Assembly (NCBI GenBank): GCA_020345705.1 | Contig: CP070766.1 | Coordinates: 849,341-877,374 of the forward strand | Origin: Candidatus Zixiibacteriota bacterium | Lineage (GTDB): Bacteria; Zixibacteria; MSB-5A5; GN15; PGXB01 | Length of the DNA: 28,034 nt | Direction of reading: 5' to 3' | In this document: piece by piece, positions 14,008 through 22,420 of the stretch | Position numbering within the stretch: the first letter of the stretch is position 1 | How the letters are laid out: each line of letters opens with the position of its first letter | Program-made: the position numbers and the translations under genes | The notes under the pieces: model-generated | What the model saw: the letters and a program-made list of their open reading frames with translations, nothing else | The model's database searches: none | Told to the model about the DNA's origin: nothing

Positions 14008-15420
14008 CTACTTCGCGGAATTGAGATTGTATTCCTTGATTTTGTATAGTAGCGATCGGTAGCTTATCTCAAGCAGGTCGGCCGCTTTTCTCCGGTTCCA
14101 GTTGGTTCTGTTCAAAACGTCTCGGATCAGTTTCTTCTCTTCTTTGGCTACGGCGTGACCGACCCGTTTCTTAAGGGAAAATGAATTGGCCAGCTCGTTC
14201 TCGTGCTCGTCGGAATCAGCGCTTTCAACAGATATTGACTGGCCCACCGCCTTCAGGCTCGATGAGAGCAGATCACCGACAATCGATTCATCTCCTCTGA
14301 CGACCACCTGCTTGATGAAGTTCTCAAGCTGGCGGACATTGCCGGGCCAGTCAAAATCCATCAGCTTGGACATTGTCCCCTGAGACAGGGTCGGATATTC
14401 CTTCTGGTATAGTTCCATATATCGATTCAGGAAATGATTGGCCAGCAGGGGGACATCTTCCTGGCGTTCTCTCAGCGGCGGCAGAGGAATGGTTATCTCG
14501 TTAAGCCGGTAAAAAAGATCGTCTCGGAACTGGTGAAGTTGAATCGCTTCTTCCAGGTTTTTGTTGGTGGCGCAGATTATCCTGACGTCCACGTGAATGT
14601 TGTTGATGCCCCCGACCCGGACAAACTCTTGCTGTTCCAGGACCTGAAGCAGTTTCGATTGTAATTCGAGGGGCATATCGCCAATCTCGTCAAGAAAAAT
14701 GCTGCCCTTGTTGGCGACTTCAAAGCGGCCCGGTTTGGTCTTGTGCGCACCCGTAAAGGCACCTTTTTCGTAACCAAAGAGCTCCGCTTCCAACAGATCT
14801 CTTGGAATTGCCGCACAGTTCACCTTTGTGAACTGCTCTTCGGAGCGACCGGAGAGTGAATGAATCATGCGGGCGACGATTTCCTTGCCGGTTCCCGATT
14901 CGCCACGGATAAGCACGGTCAACTCCGAATTTGCAACCTGCTCGATTATGCTCTTCACCTGAAGCATCTTGGGTGAATCACCTATGAACTGCTCGTAATG
15001 GCTGCGGGATTTGAGCTCCGTTTTCAGATTGCTGACTTCGCGCTTCAGATGGCTTTTTTCCAGAACTGTCTGGATATGAATCTCAACTTCTTTGACGTCA
15101 AAAGGCTTGTTTATGAACTCGGCCGCGCCCAGGTGCATAGATTGCACGATATTTTTCGTTTCTCCATGGCCTGAGAGCATAATGACCTCCGGGCGACCGG
15201 GCATTTTGTTGAGCTTTTCAAGAACCTCCAGGCCGTTCATCCCCGGCATCTTAATATCCAGAAGAATCAGGTCCGGCTTCTCGGTCGAGACCATCTGGAC
15301 GCCCTCAATACCATCCCGTGCCGATACCAGGTCAAAGTCCGTAGAGAGGCCTTCGGTAAGAATCCAGGCGACCTTGGGGTCATCATCTATAATGAGTATT
15401 TTTGTTTTATCTTTAGCCAT
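14008..15420 (-). CDS. NtrC-family sigma54-dependent response regulator
   Basis: The protein has 470 residues. The receiver domain (1-120) has the acidic pocket IIDDD, the phospho-acceptor Asp55 in LLLDIKMPG and Lys105 in INKPF. The AAA+ domain (about 145-370) has Walker A GESGTGKE (173-180), the sigma54 contact loop GAFTGA (220-225), Walker B IFLDEIGD (241-248) and the WPGNVRQLEN segment. A Fis-type helix-turn-helix (RRKAADLLEISYRSLLYKIKEY) ends the protein. It activates sigma54 promoters when phosphorylated. Two histidine kinases encoded just upstream are its probable partners. A sigma54 promoter sits in the 100-bp gap ahead of it. The target genes are not visible beyond that. Confidence 0.96.
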   Translation of the reverse strand: MAKDKTKILIIDDDPKVAWILTEGLSTDFDLVSARDGIEGVQMVSTEKPDLILLDIKMPGMNGLEVLEKLNKMPGRPEVIMLSGHGETKNIVQSMHLGAAEFINKPFDVKEVEIHIQTVLEKSHLKREVSNLKTELKSRSHYEQFIGDSPKMLQVKSIIEQVANSELTVLIRGESGTGKEIVARMIHSLSGRSEEQFTKVNCAAIPRDLLEAELFGYEKGAFTGAHKTKPGRFEVANKGSIFLDEIGDMPLELQSKLLQVLEQQEFVRVGGINNIHVDVRIICATNKNLEEAIQLHQFRDDLFYRLNEITIPLPPLRERQEDVPLLANHFLNRYMELYQKEYPTLSQGTMSKLMDFDWPGNVRQLENFIKQVVVRGDESIVGDLLSSSLKAVGQSISVESADSDEHENELANSFSLKKRVGHAVAKEEKKLIRDVLNRTNWNRRKAADLLEISYRSLLYKIKEYNLNSAK

Positions 15421-15481
15421 ATGTAATAGCTTGAACTCCCTCTATTTATCGTCAATTCCAGCCAAAAATCAACTGTTTTTG

Positions 15482-15496
15482 GCAACTCCGGTGCCA
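15482..15496 (-). promoter_or_regulatory. Sigma54 (-24/-12) promoter of the NtrC-type regulator gene
   Basis: On the minus strand the sequence is TGGCAC (15491-15496), CGGAG, TTGC (15482-15485), which matches the sigma54 consensus TGGCAC-N5-TTGC throughout. The start would be near 15470, about 50 bases before the ATG at 15420. It is the only such match I found in the gaps between genes. Confidence 0.8.
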
Positions 15497-15502
15497 TTTT
15501 TT

Positions 15503-15516
15503 TGCAATCTGTTGCA
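15503..15516. promoter_or_regulatory. Inverted repeat TGCAA-TCTG-TTGCA next to the sigma54 promoter
   Basis: Perfect 5-bp arms with a 4-base spacer, centred about 15 bp upstream of the -24 box and ending just before the stop codon region of the kinase gene at 15521. It may be a regulator site, although sigma54 enhancers usually lie further upstream. Confidence 0.3.
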
Positions 15517-15520
15517 GATT

Positions 15521-17653
15521 CTAAAGGGGGAAATAGAGGGTGAAGTCGGTTCCCTTCCCAATATCTGACTCAACAGCCAAAGTTCCTCCATGGGCCGCCA
15601 TAATTCGCTCAACGACGGCCAGCCCGAGACCGGTACCACTTTCTTTGGTGGTGTAATATCTGTCGAATATTTTGGGGAGATTTTCCTTCTTTATTCCATG
15701 ACCGTTATCGGAAATAGTCACGGCCAGATAGTCCGTACTTTTGAACGATGGCCGGCCGATTTTACCGGTCACTGTCAGCTCGCCGCCATCCTCCATGGCA
15801 TCGGCCGCGTTAAGAAACAGATTCAGGAAAACCTCCAGGATCTGATTCTTATTGACCGCGATTTCATAATTGCAATCGACGTATGTGTCTGAAAATTTAA
15901 TCTTCTTCTTCCTCAATTCCGGTCCGATCAGTTCCGCCGCTCTGCGGATTATACTTCTAATGTCTCTGAGCTCGGTCTCATATTTGTGCGGCTTGGAAAA
16001 GTCAACCAGTTCCTTGACCAGATCGTTCAGGCGATGTATTTCCTCCTCGACCATCTTAAAGAAGTCAGCATCATCGGCAACCTCGGGCCATTTCTCGCCG
16101 AGGATCTGAATCCATCCCTTGATGTTTGTAAGTGGCTTGCGCAAGTCATGTGAGATTTCGGAAATCATATTACCCATGGTGAGAAGCCTGGTGGCGTTGA
16201 GAAGAGCCTTTTCTCTTTCATATAAACCGGAGGCCTGAGATATTATCAACCTTGCCAGGGAGATCTCCTGGGTCGTGTAGCGGTGTTCAGCATTTGAGCC
16301 GATGCAAAAGACGTGCTTCAGCTCACCTTCCTGAACGACAGGCAATGCAGTAAAATTGGGGCCCGGTTCGGGATATGCCGCACACTCTCTGACTTTTTCC
16401 TTCAGAGCCAGGGAAAAGCCTTTGATATCATCGAAGTCAAACTTTCCCAACTTGAGGTTCTCAAGCGTTATTTCCTCACTTTTGATCTGATCAAGGTCGA
16501 TTGAACCGCTGTCGGTGAGAGGGATGTCCGTCCCCGTGGCGCCGACCGGTCTGAGGCTGCCCTGAATCGGCTGCCATTCAAACCACAGGGCGTAATCGAT
16601 AGGCATCAGTTTCTTCATATAGTCAAAAACCGCGTTTCTCATCGCCGAGACGGAGCCGACGGTTGACAACTTCCGCGAGAGCTCGAACAGAATCGAGAAC
16701 TCTTTCAGTTTGCGGAGGTTGTCCTCAAACTGGCGGGCATCGTCAATGGCCACTGCAGCCTGTGAGGCGAAAGTGGCTAAGAGTTTCAGATCATAGCGTG
16801 AAAACACACGGCCATTCTTCTTATTGGCCATGTTAACGACACCGAGAACCCGATTGGAGATTTTGAGAGGAACGCACAGAAGCGATGCCGACGTGTAGCG
16901 TTCTTTATTAATTCTCTTGAATCTCTTGTCCTTCTCGACATTTTTCACAACCAGCGGCTGACCACGCTTCGCGACGTACCCCGCAATGGACGAACCGAGC
17001 GGCAATCTTACCGTCTCGGTCAGCCTGGAATCGAGCCCTATTGAAGCTTCGATCGTCAGATACTGATTGGTCGGATTAATCAGCATCAATGATCCGATCT
17101 CCGCCTCGGTAACCCCGGCCGCCAGTTTGACAATCGTTTGAAGGAGTTCCTTGAGATCCGAGGCATGAGCCAGGGACCTGCCGGCTTCATACAAGGCGTT
17201 AATCTCTTCAAGCCGGTTCTCCAGGTTGAGGTTGGTCGCCTTCAAATCATCCAGGAGCTTTTTCCGTTCCAGATTGGCCTGACGTACTTCAAGACCTCTC
17301 CGCACCGAAATCTCAAGCTGAGAGAATTCGACGGGCTTTAAAAGATATTCGAATGCCCCGTTTTTTATGGCATCGAGTGACGATTCCAGCGAGGCATACC
17401 CGGTCATGAGAATCACAATCGTTTCCGGATCGACGTCCTTGGCCGTCTTAAGAATCTCCAGCCCGGATATTTCCGGCATCTTTATATCGGTTATAATCAG
17501 ATCATAGGGATCAGTCTTGATTTTATCGACAGCATCTGCGGGCGACTGGGTGGTGGTGACGCTGTACCCGGAGTTGGAGAGCAGCTCATCCAGCGACTCG
17601 CACATGCGCGCTTCGTCGTCAATTACAAGTATTTTTTCAGATCTGCCAGCCAT
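15521..17653 (-). CDS. Histidine kinase with N-terminal receiver: REC-GAF-GAF-HisKA-HATPase
   Basis: The protein has 710 residues and no membrane segment, so it is cytoplasmic. The receiver domain (5-120) has Asp11/Asp12, acceptor Asp56 in IITDIKMPE and Lys106. A short coiled coil leads to a GAF domain (about 150-310), and a second GAF-like region (about 315-480) follows. The dimerisation helix has the phospho-acceptor His502 in SEISHDLRKPLTN. The ATPase domain shows LNLFLNAADAM (N box), DNGHGIKKE and GTGLGLAVVERIMAAHGG. The N-terminal receiver suggests it takes phosphate from, or is gated by, another kinase. Its start overlaps the end of the PAS-kinase gene by 17 bases, so the two are translationally coupled. 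The NtrC-type regulator follows after 100 bases. Confidence 0.93.
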   Translation of the reverse strand: MAGRSEKILVIDDEARMCESLDELLSNSGYSVTTTQSPADAVDKIKTDPYDLIITDIKMPEISGLEILKTAKDVDPETIVILMTGYASLESSLDAIKNGAFEYLLKPVEFSQLEISVRRGLEVRQANLERKKLLDDLKATNLNLENRLEEINALYEAGRSLAHASDLKELLQTIVKLAAGVTEAEIGSLMLINPTNQYLTIEASIGLDSRLTETVRLPLGSSIAGYVAKRGQPLVVKNVEKDKRFKRINKERYTSASLLCVPLKISNRVLGVVNMANKKNGRVFSRYDLKLLATFASQAAVAIDDARQFEDNLRKLKEFSILFELSRKLSTVGSVSAMRNAVFDYMKKLMPIDYALWFEWQPIQGSLRPVGATGTDIPLTDSGSIDLDQIKSEEITLENLKLGKFDFDDIKGFSLALKEKVRECAAYPEPGPNFTALPVVQEGELKHVFCIGSNAEHRYTTQEISLARLIISQASGLYEREKALLNATRLLTMGNMISEISHDLRKPLTNIKGWIQILGEKWPEVADDADFFKMVEEEIHRLNDLVKELVDFSKPHKYETELRDIRSIIRRAAELIGPELRKKKIKFSDTYVDCNYEIAVNKNQILEVFLNLFLNAADAMEDGGELTVTGKIGRPSFKSTDYLAVTISDNGHGIKKENLPKIFDRYYTTKESGTGLGLAVVERIMAAHGGTLAVESDIGKGTDFTLYFPL

Positions 17654-19811
17654 ATTCTTCTTTTTCCTGTTCTATCGGCAGTTCAATCTTGAAACGCCCG
17701 CCCTTTTCCGTATTTTCAAATTCGATCGTACCATTATGACTCTTTACAATCGTCTGGCAGACCGACAATCCCAGGCCGGTCCCGGAATCCCCTTCCTTTG
17801 TCGAATAGAACGGCTCGAAAATGTGAGGTATATGTTTGGCCTCGATTCCCTCACCGGTGTCCTGAAAAATGATTCGGACGACATGATCCGTCGCGGCCAC
17901 CTGAATATGAACCTCACCGCCGGAGTTCATGGCATCCCTGGCGTTCATCAGGAGGTTAATGAATATCTGCTTCAGGCCGTCGGTCCAGGCCATAATCTCC
18001 GGCACCGGCTCCTTTATATCCAGATGAGGCGTAATGCACCCCTTTTGAAGCTGGCGGTTCATTAGAGAAAGGATTTCGTTAAGAATGGTAATCAGGTTCG
18101 TCCTGGAGAATTTGATCCGTTTCGGCCGGCCGATGTCAAGCAGTTGACGGACAATCATAGCTATCCGGTCGATTTCCTGTTGAACGACACTTACGTATTC
18201 GGATGACCTGTTATTGCTGTCGGCCTGCCGGGATAGCAAATGCAGGTAATTCTTGATAATCCCGAGCGGGTTGTTGACCTCGTGGGCAATCTTGGCTGAA
18301 AGTTCGCCCAGCACCGCCAGCCTTTCCGATTGAAGGAGCAGTTTTTGAGTTTTCTGGAGTTTATCGAGGGCCTCTTTTTCGGATTCATAAAGGCGGGCAT
18401 TCTCGATTGAGACAGCCGTCTGGTTGGCCAGGATTGACAGGAACTCGATATCCTCATCCTGATATTGCTGGCCGGATTCCTTCTGAGAAATCACCAAAAC
18501 TCCCTTCAGCTTTGTCTGAAAAATGAGAGGCACGACCAGACCATCGGGGAAGTACTTCGCGAAGCCAAGTTCATCCAGTGCCAGGAGCTTACCGGCAATC
18601 TCGCTGATAAAAACCGGTCGGTTATAGGCGGTGATGTACTTACCGAATTCGCTTACCGGGTCGATTAAAATCTCCTTTTGGGGAAAGGGGGGTGAGCCCT
18701 TGACTCTCGCCAGATGAAAATCCTTGCCGCCGATTTCACGAGGCAGATAGAAGGCCGCCTTGGCCGCACTCATTTGACCAAGCGACGTCAGCACAAAGGA
18801 GTCAAGCAGAGTCTCATAATTCAGGACGGCGTTGAAATTACGGCTCAGTTCGAATATGGTGTAAAGATCAAAAATCCTTCTTTTCAGCTGGCGATTTGAC
18901 TCGGACAACTCAACGGTGCGTTCTTCGACAAGGAATTCCAGCTCATGGTGTGCTTTTTTGAGGACATCCTCCGCCTCCTTGCGCTCGGTAATATCAAAAA
19001 GGGACACAAAGTCGGCATACCGGCCTTCGAAGGTGACCGATTTTGAGTAAATGTCAACCCATTTCTGTTGCCCGGATTTGGTGACTGCCCGATACATGTA
19101 GTGATTAATGACGTCTTCATCGCCCCGTTGCTTTTTTTCGGCCTGCTCCAAGACGAAGGCCCGGTCATCCGGATGAATTGTTTTCCCGAATTCATTCCTG
19201 TCCCAGTTCAGCATTTCATCTATCGAGTACCCTGTCAGTTCGGCGGCGGCCTGATTGGCGAATTTGATGACATCATCCTGGATGATCACAAAAGCCAACA
19301 GCCCGTGCTCGCAAACGAGCCTGAATTTCTCATCACTCTCACGCAACGCGTTTTCAACGAGACTTCGCTCGGAAATGTCTCGGGCATGTGCACAATGGTA
19401 CTCTTTGTCATTGAATTCCATGAAGCTGACGGATATCTCGACCGGAATCAACGTGCCGTTCTTCGCACGGTACTGCGACTCGATTTTGAAGGGTTTCCTG
19501 TTTCTTGTTTTTTCCCAGTGTGCCGCCCAATTGGAGGGATCGAAATTCGGATCAATGTCGAAAACTCTCATCGAGAGCATTTCTTTCCGGGTATAGCCGA
19601 GCGCCTTGCAGGCGGTGTCATTTACGTAGAGAAAACGGGCATCGGGACCGATCCAGAAAATCGATTCGGCGGCTCTGTCAACTGAAAGCTGAGTAAGTCT
19701 AAGTTCATCCTCGCGCCAGCCTTTACCGCGCCGTTGTTGCCTGACCGGTTTCCCCTTGGCAGCGCGTACCGTTCTGGTTTGAGGCTTATTGTCTTTTCTG
19801 TTCGTCGTCAT
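17637..19811 (-). CDS. Cytoplasmic PAS-PAS-GAF histidine kinase (NtrB-like)
   Basis: The protein has 724 residues with a basic N-terminal tail (1-30). PAS1 covers about 37-148 (FWIGPDARFLYVNDTACKAL) and ends in HARDISERS. PAS2 covers about 160-280 and ends in FDITERKEAE. A coiled coil (280-310) and a GAF domain (about 330-475, ending FLSILANQTAVSIENARL) follow. The H-box is AKIAHEVNNPLG with His510. The ATPase domain has INLLMNARDAMNSGG, DTGEGIEAK and GTGLGLSVCQTIVKSHNG. No membrane helix is present. Its ATG overlaps the folC stop as ATGA, and its 3' end overlaps the next kinase by 17 bases. The signal it senses is unknown. A phosphorelay with the neighbouring REC-kinase and NtrC-type regulator is the likely context (inference). 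Confidence 0.94.
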   Translation of the reverse strand: MTTNRKDNKPQTRTVRAAKGKPVRQQRRGKGWREDELRLTQLSVDRAAESIFWIGPDARFLYVNDTACKALGYTRKEMLSMRVFDIDPNFDPSNWAAHWEKTRNRKPFKIESQYRAKNGTLIPVEISVSFMEFNDKEYHCAHARDISERSLVENALRESDEKFRLVCEHGLLAFVIIQDDVIKFANQAAAELTGYSIDEMLNWDRNEFGKTIHPDDRAFVLEQAEKKQRGDEDVINHYMYRAVTKSGQQKWVDIYSKSVTFEGRYADFVSLFDITERKEAEDVLKKAHHELEFLVEERTVELSESNRQLKRRIFDLYTIFELSRNFNAVLNYETLLDSFVLTSLGQMSAAKAAFYLPREIGGKDFHLARVKGSPPFPQKEILIDPVSEFGKYITAYNRPVFISEIAGKLLALDELGFAKYFPDGLVVPLIFQTKLKGVLVISQKESGQQYQDEDIEFLSILANQTAVSIENARLYESEKEALDKLQKTQKLLLQSERLAVLGELSAKIAHEVNNPLGIIKNYLHLLSRQADSNNRSSEYVSVVQQEIDRIAMIVRQLLDIGRPKRIKFSRTNLITILNEILSLMNRQLQKGCITPHLDIKEPVPEIMAWTDGLKQIFINLLMNARDAMNSGGEVHIQVAATDHVVRIIFQDTGEGIEAKHIPHIFEPFYSTKEGDSGTGLGLSVCQTIVKSHNGTIEFENTEKGGRFKIELPIEQEKEEYGWQI

Positions 19812-21091
19812 AAGATCTTTCTCTGGTTTGCCAGAAAATCTCCGACCGCAAAATGCGAACCGCAGACAATAATTATATCGTCAGGGTCGGCAGAATCAAC
19901 CAGCTTTCGTGATGACTCTGCCACCGAACTGGAAATTGACAGCGGCGTTCGCTTACCGAAAAACGAGGCTACTTCCTCAGGCTCCGCGGTCCGGTGCGTG
20001 TTGAGACGGACGACTTCGACTCTTCTGACAAGAGGCCTGATATGTCCGACAGACTTTCTCAGATCTTTGTTTCTCACAAAACCGATGACAATATCAGCCT
20101 TCCGCCCCGGATAAAGCTCTTTGAAGCAGTCAACCATCGCTTTTATGCCGGCCGGGTTATGGCCGACGTCCAGGATGACGGTCGGTTTACCCGCAGCTGT
20201 GATTGTCTGAAATCTTCCCGGCCAGACGGTTTTATTGAGCCCCTCTCTTATGTGCTTTTTTCTGACAGGAAAACCGGATAGACTGAGAATCTGAGCGGCT
20301 CTGACCGCCAGGGCCGCATTGGTAATCTGATGGTTTCCGTGAAGGGATGGCTCCAGACGCCTGATATTAAGACCATTATGATCATAGTCGAATCTGAACG
20401 GTCGTCCATCCCGGCCAAAATCGGCATGGTTAAGATAAAAAATCGGGGCCTTTCTCCGTCGGCAGGCGCGCGCAATCTCCGCTCTCGGCTCACGTTTCAC
20501 CACACCCACCAGCGCCGGAATACCATCTTTGACTATCCCGGCCTTCTCGAAGGCAATTTTCCTGAGCGTGTCACCGAGCACATTGGTATGATCGAAAGAA
20601 ATGTCGGTGATAATTGAAAGAACGGGCCGGAGCGCATTGGTGGCGTCAAGGCGTCCGCCCAGTCCGGTCTCGACCACGGCTATATCCACTTTCTTGTGAG
20701 CAAAATAGCAGAAGGCAAGGGCGGTACAGGTCTCAAAAAAGGTTATCCTGTTGCGGGAAATCAATCCTCTGTACTTCCCGACAAAATCGATTATGAATTT
20801 CTTTTCAATGTGCCTGCCGTTGACTCTGATTCGCTCCCGATAATCGACCAGATGCGGGGAAGTAAAAATACCGGTTCGGTAGCCGGCCTGGCGCAAAATC
20901 GACTCGATATAGGCAGCACAGGAACCCTTTCCGTTCGTGCCGGCAATGTGCACCGAGGGAAACAGGTTATGAGGATGGCCGATCTTACCCAGGAATTTGG
21001 TGATGTTCTCAAGGCCGAGCTTGACGCCGAAAAGTTCCCGGCGCATAATGAAATCCAGTGCTGATGAGTAGCCGCCCTTTATCTGTGTCAT
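19808..21091 (-). CDS. folC: Bifunctional folylpolyglutamate / dihydrofolate synthase
   Basis: This Mur-ligase-type ATP-dependent enzyme adds glutamate to folates and, in many bacteria, joins Glu to dihydropteroate. The P-loop is HIAGTNGKGS (48-57), followed by GIFTSPHLVDYRERI, the ETGLGGRLDATN motif and FDHTNVLGDT. LHGNHQITNAALA and the C-terminal VILDVGHNPAG complete the family pattern. Its 427 residues match the usual length. The gene starts five bases after the accD stop, the classic accD-folC arrangement, and ends in an ATGA overlap with the PAS-kinase gene. Whether both activities are present cannot be told here. Confidence 0.95.
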   Translation of the reverse strand: MTQIKGGYSSALDFIMRRELFGVKLGLENITKFLGKIGHPHNLFPSVHIAGTNGKGSCAAYIESILRQAGYRTGIFTSPHLVDYRERIRVNGRHIEKKFIIDFVGKYRGLISRNRITFFETCTALAFCYFAHKKVDIAVVETGLGGRLDATNALRPVLSIITDISFDHTNVLGDTLRKIAFEKAGIVKDGIPALVGVVKREPRAEIARACRRRKAPIFYLNHADFGRDGRPFRFDYDHNGLNIRRLEPSLHGNHQITNAALAVRAAQILSLSGFPVRKKHIREGLNKTVWPGRFQTITAAGKPTVILDVGHNPAGIKAMVDCFKELYPGRKADIVIGFVRNKDLRKSVGHIRPLVRRVEVVRLNTHRTAEPEEVASFFGKRTPLSISSSVAESSRKLVDSADPDDIIIVCGSHFAVGDFLANQRKIL

Positions 21092-21096
21092 GGCAA

Positions 21097-21936
21097 TTAT
21101 CTCTGGAAATACTTCAGCAGAAGTATCAGGGTTTCCCGCAGCTGGCTACGTCCGACGATCTTGTCAAGGAATCCCTTTTCCAGGAAGAACTCCGACGATT
21201 GAAAGCCCTCCGGAAGGTCCTGCCCAATCGTTTGCTGGATTACACGGGGTCCTGCGAAGCCCAGAAGCGCTTTCGGCTCGGCAATGACGACATCACCCAG
21301 AGAAGCGTAGCTGGCCATCACGCCGGCCGTGGTTGGATTGGTCAGAACTGAAATATAAGGGATTTTCTTCTCGGCCAGCACCGCCAGCAGCGCTGATGTT
21401 TTCGCCATCTGCATAAGGGATAAAATGCCCTCCTGCATTCGAGCCCCGCCTGAACATGATAGAATCACCAGCGGAACATTGCGCTCTATTGACCGTTCGA
21501 TGGCCCGTGCAACTGCTTCCCCAACCACCGAACCCATCGAACCCCCTATGAATCGAAAGTCCATTATGGCAAAAGATATCTCGACAGAACCGATCTTACC
21601 CATACCTGCCCGGACTGCATCTCTCATCCCGGCTTCTGCCTGCGCCGATTTGACGCGGTCCGGATACTTTTTCGAGTCCTTGAACTTGAGGGGGTCCCTG
21701 GATTCCAATGATAAGTCACATTCCTCAAGATGACCGTCGTCAAGGATCATGTCGAGGTATTTCTGGCTCGGGATACGAAAATGATAGCTGCAGTTGGGAC
21801 ATACCCAGAAGCCCTGCTCAAGCTGTCTGGTATATATAATCTCACCGCACTCCGGGCACTTTGACCAAAGCCCGTCCGGTATCTCTTTTTTCTCACTGCC
21901 GGTGAAACCGCGTTTACTCTTCTTGAACCAGTCCAT
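21097..21936 (-). CDS. accD: Acetyl-CoA carboxylase carboxyltransferase subunit beta
   Basis: This subunit works with AccA to transfer CO2 from carboxybiotin to acetyl-CoA, giving malonyl-CoA for fatty-acid synthesis. The N-terminal zinc ribbon has Cys27, Cys30, Cys46 and Cys49 (KCPECG...VCPNCS). The crotonase-like core shows MDFRFIGGSMGSVVGE, LSCSGGARMQEG, SVLTNPTTAGVMASYA and GFAGPRVIQQT. The 279-residue length is normal. The gene begins one base after the rimI stop (TGATATG), so coupling is likely. accA is not in the window. Confidence 0.97.
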   Translation of the reverse strand: MDWFKKSKRGFTGSEKKEIPDGLWSKCPECGEIIYTRQLEQGFWVCPNCSYHFRIPSQKYLDMILDDGHLEECDLSLESRDPLKFKDSKKYPDRVKSAQAEAGMRDAVRAGMGKIGSVEISFAIMDFRFIGGSMGSVVGEAVARAIERSIERNVPLVILSCSGGARMQEGILSLMQMAKTSALLAVLAEKKIPYISVLTNPTTAGVMASYASLGDVVIAEPKALLGFAGPRVIQQTIGQDLPEGFQSSEFFLEKGFLDKIVGRSQLRETLILLLKYFQR

Positions 21937-21937
21937 A

Positions 21938-22420
21938 TCAGGCGTCTTCCTGGTCGAGGCTCTTTACCATGACGATAGCATCTTCGACCGGATTGTGGTA
22001 ATAATTCGGCCTCCGGTAAAGCTCCGCAAAGCCGGACTTCTGATATATGCTGATGGCAGCCGTATTGGTCGGCCGCACATCCAGAAAAACATACTCGCAA
22101 TCGGCCTTTTTTGCGATGTCTAAAATAGCATTTAATAGATTTTTGGCAATAGATTTCCCCCGATATTTCGGCGCCACGGCGATATTGGTCAGGTGCGCCT
22201 CACCGTAACTTATTATGTAAGAAGCATAACCGGAGATGGCACCGTCAATATCAGCGATTATGACACCGCGGTAGTCCTTGCCGAGTTCCTCGAGGAAAGC
22301 AGATTTCGGCCATGGATCAGGGAAGATCCGGGTCTCCAGAAGGGTTATACGGTTTACATCCGACTCGTTCATCGGCCGAATTTTGAGATTTTTCAATATG
22401 GGGTCTTTGGGCTGATTCAT
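21938..22420 (-). CDS. rimI: GNAT N-acetyltransferase, RimI type
   Basis: The 160-residue protein has the GNAT fold: the acetyl-CoA loop APKYRGKSIAKNLL, strand LTNIAVAP before it, and FLDVRPTNTAAISIYQKSGF. DPWPKSAF near the N-terminus is typical of RimI, which acetylates the N-terminus of ribosomal protein S18. Its position directly after tsaB is the common tsaB-rimI order and supports the call over a generic GNAT. The start overlaps the tsaB stop as ATGA. Confidence 0.9.
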   Translation of the reverse strand: MNQPKDPILKNLKIRPMNESDVNRITLLETRIFPDPWPKSAFLEELGKDYRGVIIADIDGAISGYASYIISYGEAHLTNIAVAPKYRGKSIAKNLLNAILDIAKKADCEYVFLDVRPTNTAAISIYQKSGFAELYRRPNYYHNPVEDAIVMVKSLDQEDA

